A DNA stretch of 64,000 bases from Elmis aenea (taxonomy: Eukaryota > Arthropoda > Insecta > Coleoptera > Elmidae): positions 30,181,467-30,245,466 of the forward strand of contig OX393584.1 of NCBI GenBank assembly GCA_947652605.1, written 5' to 3'. Shown here one piece after another: positions 53,701 to 64,000 of this stretch. Every line of letters begins with the position of its first letter. Position 1 is the first letter of the stretch. Both the position numbers and the translations under genes were made by a program. The notes below the pieces were generated by a model that made no database searches, had not been told where the DNA came from, and saw only the letters and a program-made list of their open reading frames with translations.

Positions 53701-56690
53701 TTGTTCAGTTAATTGTTGAAGTTTCTTACCAACAAAATATTGGATTATTTTCTAAAACATTGGTTTGTTATCAGAAAGCAATATAAACATATCCTGAAAA
53801 TTTCAAGTCAATATCTTAAGCAGTTAAAAAAATATTCGTAAATATGTGGCTTGAAATGACATTAATAATAAAAAAAATTGCTTTGTTCAGTTAATTGTTG
53901 AAGTTTCTTACAAACAGAATATTGGATTCTTTCCTGAAACATTGGTTTGTTATCAGTAAGCAATATAAACATATCCTGAAAATTTCAAGTCAATATCTTA
54001 GGCAGTTAAAAAAATATTCGCAAATATGTGGCTTGAAATGACATTTAATAATAAAAAAATTTGCTTTGTTCAGTTAATTGTTGAAGTTTCTTACAAACAG
54101 AATATTGGATTATTTCCTAAAACATTGGTTTGCTATCAGTAAGCAATATAAACATATCCTGAAAATTTCAAGCCAATATCTTAAGCAGTTAAAAAAATAT
54201 TCGCAAATATGTGGCTTGAAATGACATTTAATAATAAAAAAATTTTGTTTGTTCAGTTAATTGTTGAAGTTTCTTACAAATAGAATATTGGATTCTTTCC
54301 TGAAACATTGGTTTGTTATCAGTAAGCATTATAAACATATCCTGAAAATTTCAAGTCAATATCTTAAGCAGTTAAAAAATTATTCGCAAATATGTGGCTT
54401 GAAATGACATTTAATAACAAAAAAAATTGCTTTGTTCAGTTAATTGTTGAAGTTTCTTACAAACAGAATATTGGATTATTTCCTGAAACATTGGTTTGCT
54501 ATCAGTAAGCATGATAAACATATCCTGAAAATTTCAAGTCAATATCTTAAGCAGTTAAAAAAATATTCGCAAATGTGTGGCTTGAAATGACATTTAATAA
54601 TAAAAAAATTTTGTTTGTTCAGATAATTGTTGAAGTTTCTTACAAACAGAATATTGGATTATTTCCTGAAACATTGGTTTGTTATCAGTAAGCATTATAA
54701 ACATATCCTGAAAATTTCAAGTCAATATCTTAAGCAGTTAAAAAAATATTCGCAAATATGTGGCTTGAAATGACAATAATAAAAAAATTTGCTTTGTTCA
54801 GTTAATTGTTGAAGTTTCTTACAAACAGAATATTGGATTATTTTCTAAAACATTGGTTTGTTATCAGTAAGCAATATAAACATATCCTGAAAATTTCAAG
54901 CCAATATCTTAAGCAGTTAAAAAAATATTCGTAAATATGTGGCTTGAAATGACATTTAATAATAAAAAAAATTTGTTTGTTCAGTTAATTGTTGAAGTTT
55001 CTTACAAATAGAATATTGGATTCTTTCCTGAAACATTGGTTTGCTATCAGTAAGCATGATAAACATATCCTGAAAATTTCAAGTTAATATCTTAAGCAGT
55101 TAAAAAAATATTCGCAAATGTGTGGCTTGTAATGACATTAATAATTAAAAAATTTGCTTTGTTCAGTTAATTGTTGAAGTTTCTTACAAACAAAATATTG
55201 GATTATATCCTGAAACATTGGTTTGTTATCAGTAAGCAATATAAACATATCCTCAAAATTTCAAGTCAATATCTTAAGCAGTTAAAAAAATATTAGCAAA
55301 TGTGTGGCTTGAAATGACCTAAATAATAAAAAAATTTGCTTTGTTCAGTTAATTGTTGAAGTTTCTTACAAACAGAATATTGGATTATATCCTGAAACAT
55401 TGGTTTGTTATCAGTAAGCAATATAAACATATCCTGAAAATTTTAAGTCAATATCTTAAGCAGTTAAAAAAATATTCGCAAATATGTGGCTTCAAATGAC
55501 ATTTGATAATAAAAAAATTTGCTTTGTTCAGTTAATTGTTGAAGTTTCTTACAAACAGAATATTGAATTATTTTCTGAAACATTGGTTTGTTATCAGTAA
55601 GCATGATAAACATATCCTGAAAATTTCAAGTCAATATCTTAAGCAGTTAAAAAATTATTCGCAAATATGTGGCTTGAAATGACATTTAATAATAAAAAAA
55701 TTTGCTTTGTTCAGTTAATTGTTGAAGTTTCTTACAAACAGAATATTGGATTATTTTCTGAAACATTGGTTTGTTATCAGTAAGCATGATAAACATATCC
55801 TGAAAATTTCAAGTCAATATCTTAAGCAGTTAAAAAATTATTCGCAAATATGTGGCTTGAAATGACATTTAATAATAAAAAAATTTGCTTTGTTCAGTTA
55901 ATTGTTGAAGTTTCTTACAAACAGAAGATTGGATTCTTTCCTGAAACATTGGTTTGTTATCAGTTAGCATTATAAACATGTCCTGAAAATTTCAAGTCAA
56001 TATCTTAATTTGTTCATAAGTAGTTTAAAGCTATTTGCGTTAATTTTAAGAAAATCGATTTTTTTGTCGAAAAAAGTGCCTTTGTACTTTTTCCATTTTT
56101 CACGAAAAATTAAACGTCATTTTTTAAGTCTAATAATCCTTAATTTGGCCATAAATAACGTGTATAAGAAGTCTTAAGGTATTTGCTTTAGTTCAAAGTA
56201 AATCGATTTTTTTGTCGAAAAAAGTGCAAAGACTATATAGCCTTTGTATTTTTTCCATTTTTTACGAAAAATTAAAAGTCATTTTTTAAGTCTAATAATC
56301 CTTAATTTGGCCATAAATAACGTGTATAAGAAGTCTTAAGGCATTTGCTTTAGTTCAAAGAAAATCGATTTTTTTGTCGAAAAAAGTGCAAAGACTATAT
56401 AGCCTTTGTATTTTTTCTATTTTTCACGAAAAATTAAAAGTCATTTTTTAAGTCTAATAATCCTTAATTTGGCCATAAATAACGTGTATAAGAAGTCTTA
56501 AGGCATTTGCTTTAGTTCAAAGAAAATCGATTTTTTTGTCGAAAAAAGTGCAAAGACTATAGCCTTTGTACTTTTCCATTTTTCACGAAATATTAAAAGT
56601 CATTTTTTAAGTCTAATAATCCTTAATTTGGCCATAAATAACGTGTATAAGAAGTCTTAAGGCATTTGCTTTAGTTTAAAAACTCTTTTA
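50770..56690. repeat. Two-component tandem array (~160-bp A units and ~182-bp B units)
   Basis: Order: A block (about 50770-51484, four to five units), B block (51489-52948, 8 units starting at 51489, 51674, 51856, 52038, 52220, 52402, 52585, 52767), A block (52949-53266, two units), B block (53270-56008, 15 units, spacing 179-186 bp), A block (56009-56690, four units). A units carry GAAAATCGATTTTTTTGTCG; B units carry GCAGTTAAAAAAATATTCG and GAAACATTGGTTTG. B copies differ by a few per cent. No unit encodes a long frame. Confidence 0.92.
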
Positions 56691-56699
56691 CGTAAATAT

Positions 56700-56800
56700 A
56701 ATTTTCAGTGTTTTTGTAAGTTACGTGTATTTTATTGTGACATGTTCCATGCCTTTTTGGATATTTGGAACAAATAAAGATTATTATTATTATTATGATG
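56700..56800 (+). mobile_element. Probable non-LTR retrotransposon tail with (ATT)n
   Basis: Directly after the array comes TTTGGAACAAATAAAGATTATTATT..., a poly(A)-signal-like motif running into an ATT microsatellite (56781-56796). This is the usual 3' end of several insect non-LTR families. No RT frame precedes it, so a truncated copy is likely. Confidence 0.45.
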
Positions 56801-57438
56801 TCATTTTTTTAAATCCAAGTTAGGTACTGGTGTATTTTACAGGTACGTTATTGTGTCTGGACGTCAATATCCTCTAGCGGTGTGGGTATGTTCAACTTTC
56901 CTTAAGCGAATGGAAATGACGCTAAAATTTTAGCAATAATATTTTTTAATATGATCTTTATTTATTTATCATTTCTATAACGATAAACTAAACTGCATCG
57001 TTACGCTGTTGCACCAAGTCCTTTAATTATTAGTCTAAAAACAGTAAAGACTATTTGTTAAATATAAATGAAAACCTTCAAATTTGTAGGTAACATGAAT
57101 TATTCCGCTAGCATACTCTATTTCTGAATAACATGTTACGTGACTTGACTACTAATACGCTCACTTTTCTGTTCAGCTTTTGTGTTTGAAGGTATTTTAT
57201 ATTATCGAATCGTCCGTCACAACAAACGATATTTTAGTCATCTTCTGACCTTGTCTTTTATCGCGACCTTCATTTGAACTTTGGGACCAACCCAGTCATC
57301 TACTATACATCACGGACCTACCTTTTAATATTGTTGTTATCATTGTATCGTTTGCAAATATTAATAATTTTTTTTTTGCATTTTACATGACAGTAATTGT
57401 AGTTGCTTGCATCGTAAATGTATTTAGATACATAAGTA
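56801..57438. other. Intergenic DNA, nothing recognised
   Basis: Moderately AT-rich. No repeat ends, ORF or RNA gene seen. Confidence 0.4.
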
Positions 57439-58389
57439 TACAGTGTGTCCAGAATTCGAGGCTCACCATGGGTAACTTTTAAACTGTAAGGTCGGTCAAA
57501 AGGGACAAAAGTTACCTAGTTCATAGAGAAATACAGCGATGCTTTTGCTTTTGAAAAAAAAAATCAAGGCTAATTTGATATTGATGAAAAACCCAAAATG
57601 TGTCATATCTTTACAACTTTACATGAATTTATCTCAGTTGCTATCAGATACAGCAAAAAAAGTTTTTAATAAAAATGGTAAATATTTTTGATCGCTATAA
57701 AATAGAGGCAATAATTTTTTTTTAATATTGCATATTAAACGAGATACAGCATAAACTTGCTTTTTTAAAATGCAAACCATAGTTGATTTTAGTGTCATTC
57801 GAGGGCTTATTTTTTTCTCTTTTCAATGGTGCCATATAATACATTTATTTTGAAATTTGACGGCGATTTTGATTTAAAAAATTAAGCAAGCCATAAATTA
57901 ATAACGTCGGGTGTCATCTACTAGCTGATAAGAAACAAAAGAACGCCTAAAGAAAGAAAAAATCCAATGTTGGTAATACTATTTTGTAATTTTTGATAGC
58001 AAAACCAAAGATAATAAATCAATTGCGTAGGCTGTGAAATAAATGTTTGTTAGATTCAATTCAGGTATTGTCAGTTTTTAACTGTCATTGTAAATAATAC
58101 GATAATATGACTTCCTCCGGTTGCGAAAAAACAGATAAGTTTTCTGTGTAGGTATTTAAATTTTGACATTCAAATTCATATTTTTATTTTTTAAGAAATA
58201 CAAGTACTTTTTCTTGCGAATATTTCAAAAATCGCTGAAATCTAGTGTCCTATGACTTTTTATTAAAGTTTTTTTCATCTTAAAATTAGTTTTCGACTAT
58301 GCACCAAATTTCATCAGGAATAAAATTTTCTGAGTAATCAATAATAAAAAACTTTTACATTTGTTGCAGACTTTTTGAATGGCGCTGTA
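57439..58389. mobile_element. Possible TA-flanked element, TACAGTGTGTCCAG left end
   Basis: It begins TACAGTGTGTCCAGAATTCG and may end at TTTTTGAATGGCGCTGTA, but the two ends are only weakly complementary. It could be two different truncated elements. Non-coding. Confidence 0.4.
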
Positions 58390-58504
58390 TATAAGAAATT
58401 CAACACATCACCTGAGATGCCGTAAGAGGTTAATATTTTTATGTTACGAAAAGTGTCTTTACAGTGATCTCGGTAATTTAACCAAAAATATTTCTTATGC
58501 ATCG

Positions 58505-58970
58505 CTTTTATATAATAAGGAGGCGCTCTGAGTCACTAGGGTTACCCCAAAAAATCACAGCATAGCGTAACCTAGATTCAACATATGCATGATATGCAGT
58601 TTTGGCCGCGTTTGTATTCACCAATTTTTTTAGGTTTTTTAGTGCGAAATGGTACCTTGACAGGCTTTGACGGGCGTTCGATGTGGTATGACCAGTCCAG
58701 TCTAGAGTCAGTACATAAACCAAGAAATGATATTTTATTAACAACATTTATAGTTGTGGAATTATTTTGAAGTTTTAAGTCGGAGGTTATTTTACTTTGT
58801 GAAAACTTGAGTTTAAGGTTAAATTGTTTAATGTGAACCAATGCTAAAGTCGGACTAAGCAGTCAAAGAGTTCTTGTTTAGAATTTTTGGAATCGAGTCA
58901 CTAATAATAGCAGATGTGTCATCGGCAAATTGTATAAGGGAAGTTTTGGCAAAATCTAGATCATTAGTGT
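58505..58970 (-). pseudogene. Non-LTR reverse transcriptase fragment
   Basis: The minus strand encodes, in more than one frame, QFADDTSAIISDS (the FADD catalytic box of RT), then SFLGLCTDSRLDWSYHIE, then NLKKLVNTNAAKTAYHAYVE and LRYAVIFWGNPSDSERLL. This is the usual order of thumb-region motifs in insect non-LTR polymerases. A frameshift separates the last two parts, and a foldback element at 58970 cuts off the upstream RT domain. Not functional. Confidence 0.8.
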
Positions 58971-59360
58971 ACAGGGTTAGCAAATTTCGATGTTTTCATA
59001 GGGAATCTCGGTAACTAGAAGAGGTATCGAAAAAGGGACCCCGCTTCCTCGATCAATTTTTTTTTATCGAGAAAAAGTCAATGGTGAAAACTAAAATTGG
59101 TTATCGTCTTTTGTTTTCGAGTTATCACCGATAACTCGATTTTTCGTTTTATGACTATATCTCGCCTGTTTATGAAAATAAAGAAAAATAATTTCGACGT
59201 TCTACAATTTTTCAAAAAAATTTCGTAATTCGAGTTGTGACAAAGTTGTATTTTTTTAAATAGATGCATCACGAGAAAGAGGATTTTATCCCAATTTCAA
59301 TGATATTATATCATGTGGGGTCGATTTATTCATTTTCCTTACATTATAGCTAAGATTGAT
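58970..59360. mobile_element. Half copy of the GGCAAATTTCG foldback MITE
   Basis: TACAGGGTTAGCAAATTTCG and the arm that follows match 48464-49204 up to its centre; the second arm is missing. It is inserted in the RT fragment that runs to 58970. Confidence 0.65.
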
Positions 59361-60034
59361 ATATTACGTTTTGTGCTTTATTCATTATTACATTTTGATG
59401 CATGGGGAAACTATTATTCATTTTTTTTTTCAAATTATGCACGTCTTCGTTGGTTCAACTGATTTTCATAATATGTACCTATATTGTAACACATTTAGTC
59501 AAAAAGATAACACATTTTGTTGAACTGTCAGATGCGTAATCTATTACATTAATGTACACTCACACATGTATCCGGCCTTTTATCTTATCGAAACATTGCA
59601 TTAAGTATACATGTAAGTATAGCTGCCACATAAGCATTTGCTAACTGTATGACATTTTTATGAACGTGATCTAAATTTTATATTGCTGAAAAGTGGCACA
59701 GTGATATATTGTATATTTTAAATATTAAATTTGATATTTCATCGTAACAAAGGTTGTCAACTTATGTTCCAGATATAAATTTCTTATTGAACCACAACAG
59801 AGCTTCTCAAACTTTTTTCGTCGGCGACCTCTTTGGCTCAGACACTTTTTCAGGACCCTTCACTAAATATCATAAATGCAATTGCTACTAACACTGTATA
59901 TAAATAGTCGATTTATCGTGTATTGCCCGTACTTTCTTTACATGAACACCGTTTGATGGTCCCCTGTTCGGGCGAACTACCCTGGCGCGATTGTTGAAAC
60001 TTGAAGAAAGCGGCTTACATTCCAACAGTCGTTT
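59361..60034. other. Intergenic, one hAT-like terminus
   Basis: CAGAGCTTCTCAAACTTTTT near 59799 looks like a hAT-MITE end, with no partner found. The rest is featureless. Confidence 0.35.
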
Positions 60035-60176
60035 AAAAAAAATCAATTATTTTTCATTGCGCTTTTTTCGATGGTGGAAAACTAAGTACCAAACAACTTT
60101 TATTCAAAACATCTTTCCCTAAAGTGGATATTTACTGAGATATATAGCATATTCCATACCTTTTGGACACACTGTT
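60035..60176. mobile_element. Right-end fragment of the TACAGTGTGTCCAAAAG foldback family
   Basis: It contains CAATTATTTTTCATTGCGC, ACCAAACAACTTTTATTC and the terminal CATACCTTTTGGACACACTG. The left arm is absent. Confidence 0.75.
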
Positions 60177-60499
60177 ACGTAAATTTATACCTTTAATGTG
60201 TGTCATAAAATACAATTTTTTTTAAAATTCGATTGGTTAAGTTGAAGAAATACATGTAAATACACTCGTAACGAAAAATTTTACTATCGCCAATCTGACA
60301 TATTTCATCGTAGAAAAAAGATTTGATTGCACCCAGCAACACTGGTTTAAAACTACCTACAAGTTAATCTCTAAAATTAGGCAATATCGGCGCCCGGGGT
60401 TAATCCCAGGTTCGTTTTATGCAATCGGGCCTTTTAAGGGTTATAGGGATTTTCTCTTCATATAAAAGAGTCTTGTGTGCGACAGTCAAACTGAACAAC

Positions 60500-60590
60500 C
60501 CGCTATACATATACATACTACATACATGTTTACGTACGTATGTATATATACATAGAGCCATGCATTCATGCATACATACATTAATTAAAA
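60500..60590. repeat. CATA-rich simple sequence
   Basis: Imperfect ACATACAT/TATGTATA repeats, partly self-complementary around GTTTACGTACGTATG. Confidence 0.6.
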
Positions 60591-60599
60591 TTGGCAAAA

Positions 60600-61854
60600 G
60601 CTATTTTGGTGTATTAACTTTGCGAGGCAATAGCAGTCGACCTTGTCATATTTTTCGGATGTTACCTCAGATCTACCTTAATACATAGTGAAATACCAAG
60701 AGGTAAAAAAAATGGACCAAACGCGGGTACTATGAGACACAGTTATATTGTCATTGGAAAAACCATTGGTTTACTAATCAAAACTCAGACTTCCCATCAC
60801 ACATTTAAAACGTAGCCAATCCAATTTTTTATACGTATTACTTTGCAAAATTCACCAATAAGTTTTTGTTTCATGATTTAGTAAATAGAAGTAAACTTCT
60901 AGTACAGTGGTTCTTAATGTTTTAGTAGTCGCGGCCTCCGAAATATCCTAAAATATTATTGCCCCCCTAGTTTGTAGTAACAATAATTATTACGATTTAT
61001 TTTAGGCGAATCAAAAAAAGGGTAGACGATACACGTAATTTTTGTATTTCATCCGGGTTGCATGAAACAAATTTTTATCTTAGTGTTAAACGTATCTTGT
61101 TCGTATTCTGTCTTTAAGCGTATTTTTTTTACAGAATAAAACGTAAAACGATATCTATCATTTTGGTTAAAAATGATTACGCAATTCTAACAATTTGGAA
61201 TTTATAGTTCAGGAATTTATCATCGATGAAAAGAGAAAGTTCATTCACGACTTTCTTTAAAAATTATAATTGATTCGGTCATTTCCTAGCAGTATCCAGT
61301 TTGGTGACGCCCGTCAGTGGAAATAATTTATGACGGATTTTAAAAACTTGGAAGACATTTTACTCAGACCCTTTATTAGTTATGCCAGTCCCGGTAAATT
61401 CGATGATTTAGCGAGTATCTTATTAGGGAGCCGTTTATAAATATGTATGCATCATAAGAAATCCGGTTTATTTGATAACGTAGACGAAACCGTCGAGTCC
61501 AAGCCACATTTGAAGATTCTGTCTCGACTTTTACGTGTTGATTCTCTAGATATTACGCCTTCACACACAATGTCAAGGTAAGTTTAACCCATATCACTTC
61601 GAAAGCCCATAAAAGCGTTCTATTATTTTTATTGTACGTAAATTATGAGCAATCGACTATTCACTTAATGGACGTTACAGTTAAGACAATAAGAAAAAAA
61701 AAACTTTGGTATTATAATTCTGTTTATAAGGATTTCTAAAAATTTGGGGCTTTCACAACACTTTAAGCTAAAACTGCTATAATACAATCTTTACTTTCTT
61801 TGATTAACTCGACTTTCGGAGGTTGATATTAGGGTGTCCCATATTTTACATTTT
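60600..61854. other. Intergenic, one hAT-like end
   Basis: CAGTGGTTCTTAATGTTTT near 60905 resembles a hAT terminus, without a partner. A GTCAAG|GTAAGT donor-like site at about 61575 follows an unassigned stretch; no supporting exon was found. Confidence 0.3.
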
Positions 61855-61925
61855 TGCTTATCCCGGCATTCCGGGAAGAAATTGGTCTGCTTCCCAGGAT
61901 TTCCCGGGATCCCGGGAGGCAATAA
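61855..61925. repeat. CCCGGGAT-rich hAT-related terminus
   Basis: A GC-rich cluster of CCCGGCATTCCGGGAAG, TTTCCCGGG and ATCCCGGGAGG, like the ends of 30675-31604. Just upstream TAGGGTGTCCCATATTTT resembles a foldback end. Confidence 0.5.
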
Positions 61926-62204
61926 AAGATGTCAATATTTTAAAATAAACAACCCAAAAAAGGAAGGGAACAGTTTATTACCTGAAAACAACTCCAAGTT
62001 ATATAGTAAATACACTTTACTCCATGATTATTATTAATAATAAAATGACATAGGTGAGAAAAACATACGTTTCCGAAAGGCCGTCGACAGACTAGATCGC
62101 GCCCTGACGCAAACAACAAAATATGGGGGTTAGGGGATCAGAACTCCCCGCCCCCCATAGGGTCGATATACTTTAGTAAAGGGCGGGAGAGCTGATAAAA
62201 ACTT

Positions 62205-62560
62205 TAAAAAGCTGTAAAAAATATTTTTAATCGGTTTATAAACAAAATAATACGCGTTACGCATGGCATAAACATTGTGTATCTTTTCTACAAACAATTA
62301 GGCCCATAACAAAAAATTTGATTTTTTTACAAAAAAAAAGACGTGAATGGTATACCCTTGGAATTTTTTTTAAAACTTTACACAGCTAAAAAAAATATTT
62401 TTAATCGGTTTGGAAACAAAATATTACGCTTTGCGCATTGTATAAACGTTGTTTAACACTTCTACAAACAGTTAGGCCCATAACAAAATATTTGATTTTG
62501 TTACAAAAAAGATGTGAAACTTCTTAAAAACTTTAAACAGCCATAAAAACAATTTTTAAT
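62205..62560. repeat. Diverged tandem duplication (about 180-bp unit)
   Basis: AATATTTTTAATCGGTTT recurs near 62220 and 62393, and CAATTAGGCCCATAACAAAA / CAGTTAGGCCCATAACAAAA near 62297 and 62468. A third start (CAATTTTTAATCCTTTT) follows at 62550. Confidence 0.65.
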
Positions 62561-62589
62561 CCTTTTGAGCCTACGCACTAATTTTTGAT

Positions 62590-63310
62590 TATCGAGAAGT
62601 TGGAGCACTTCAATGTTGGAATGTCTGTGGAGCCCCTCTCCTTATGGCTTTTGGCAGCTATTTTAATTTCTTCCTGGACGGATCAACCTGGAGTTCCTGG
62701 TGTAAATCGCTGTTCCGAACATATCAAGGAGCATTTACTATGCTTCTTAATACACGGTTTTGGAATTTTTAAAGACAGCTGTAGTTGCTTTTTTAGGTAC
62801 ACCCCCATAATTGTAGTCCATATGTCCAAACAGGCTTGAGCACCTGTTTGTATAGGAGCAGTTTGTTTTGGATAGAAAGCTGGGAATTTCTTCCTATCAG
62901 CCAATAAATATTTCTATAGGTACTTTATCTTCAGCTGTTCCGTTTTCTTTTTGACGTTCTCCTTCCATTTTAACTTGACGTCTTAACTTAGACCAAGATA
63001 TTTAGCAGTCTTTTTGCAAGGGATTATATTATTATTTAGATACACTGGTAGGTAGTTAATTCTTTTGTTGGTGAAATTAACGTGGACAGATTTTTCTTCG
63101 CTAACTTTTATATGCCACTGTTTTGTCCATGCATATATTTGATTCACTGCGCTTTAGAGATTTTCTGTTGTTTCTTCTATGGTTGCTCTTGTAGTTAGAA
63201 CTGCGGTGTCGTCAGCAAATGTGGCGAGTTTTACGTTTTATATTTCTGGAATGTTATGTGTATACAGCAGGTATAATACCGGTCCAAGGACACTTCCTTG
63301 AGGTACACAC
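62590..63310 (-). pseudogene. Jockey-type non-LTR RT fragment, frame-shifted
   Basis: Minus strand, from 63310 downward: VPQGSVLGPVLYLLY, TFADDTAVLTTRATIEET, NQIYAWTKQWHIKVSEEKS, NFTNKRINYLP, TAKYLGL, then after a frameshift LLLYKQVLKPVWTYGLQLWG and LRSIVNAP. These are successive Jockey RT motifs including the FADD active site. Several stops and frameshifts make it defective. It is 5'-truncated. Confidence 0.85.
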
Positions 63311-64000
63311 AATAATAAACAAAACAAAAATGCAAAGGACGAAAATATAAACAAACACAATTTACAATTAAAAATGTTGATCTTATTGAATGAACTAGGA
63401 GTATTATTAAATTAATCATTCCGTTTTATTTTGTAAACAAATAACAAAGGAACTCATTTCTTATTATTGTTACTTGAAAACTACTATGTTATTTTGAAAG
63501 TATATTTACAATTTAATATCAAATATTTGCCAAACTTTAAAATTGCAATATATAGTCCAAGGTTCAGTAACAGTTAAATGTTTTATGCAAATTAAGTTAA
63601 AAATATAAATAACAGACAATTTTCGGAATACCAAGTAACAGCTAAATTATACAAAGAACGCTTTAATGCTGCAACGTTTTGCACTACTTAGGTACATTTT
63701 AAAAATTGCCTTTTTGTACAGAACACAACATATGAAGAAAAAACAATTGTCTGTGAGCTATTTATAAATAACTGTACGTGCAAATTAATAAATTCGTTTT
63801 GATAGTTGTCAGCTAGTGTAACCGATGAGTCAGGGCCACGATTTGTTTAACATCATGCTTGTTGAACGAGCAGCTATTGATTATATAATGCTCCCTTACA
63901 CGGCTAATTTTAATTAATGAACCAACTAGTTTGCTTTGTCCTCACTGAAGGCTAATTCAAAATGTATGGAAAATTATGTCATTACGTGAATTATAATCAT
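63311..64000. other. AT-rich window end, no gene seen
   Basis: No recognisable ORF, repeat end or RNA gene. Confidence 0.4.

Noticed and set aside
51489..56008. Regular repeats resembling a CRISPR array
   Set aside because: Units are about 182 bp and repeat along their full length with no unique spacers, and the host is clearly an animal. It is a satellite.

Overview
This is AT-rich, intron-containing animal DNA. Its protein-coding content is clearly insect: a capicua orthologue, an RNF220-type RING ligase, USP8 and a Ly6/three-finger GPI protein. The repeat content (many TA-flanked foldback elements with TACAGGGTGTCC-type ends, hAT-type MITEs, Jockey fragments, mariner remnants) fits a repeat-rich insect genome. 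A beetle is plausible, but that is inference and not proven here.

Layout. 2-670: last exon of RNF220 (+). 1963-12891: complete USP8 (+), eight exons, about 845 aa; its introns 5 and 6 are swollen by foldback elements and dead mariner transposase. 12892-22503: intergenic, largely repeats up to about 20.4 kb, then featureless AT-rich DNA. 23173-22504: three-exon Ly6/uPAR-like secreted GPI protein (-), about 187 aa. 25198-43549: complete long-form capicua (cic, +), about 13 exons and 1,605-1,613 aa, with the N-terminal CIC-L region, HMG box and C-terminal C1 domain. 45382-47535: a candidate small secreted-protein gene (+, 91 aa) that I assembled from five phase-compatible exons, including a 14-nt microexon. 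47.5-64 kb: no host gene recognised. It holds a 5.9-kb two-component tandem array (23 copies of a ~182-bp unit alternating with blocks of a ~160-bp unit), more foldback elements and two decayed non-LTR reverse transcriptase fragments.

The genes do not form one pathway. RNF220 and USP8 are neighbours with opposite ubiquitin roles (E3 ligase and deubiquitinase), but nothing in the sequence shows they work together. Capicua is the HMG-box repressor controlled by receptor tyrosine kinase/ERK signalling, and USP8 acts on endosomal receptor traffic, so a functional link would only be speculation.

The main points of interest are: (i) the candidate secreted-peptide gene; (ii) the modular A/B satellite, whose four block junctions all fall at a CTTAA motif; (iii) several foldback families with different ends but one shared subterminal small palindrome; (iv) seven hAT-type elements with intact or nearly intact 8-bp target duplications; (v) a perfect 25-bp inverted repeat with a 5-nt loop. 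Exon borders were placed by hand from GT-AG sites, reading phase and family similarity recalled from knowledge; no database search was run.
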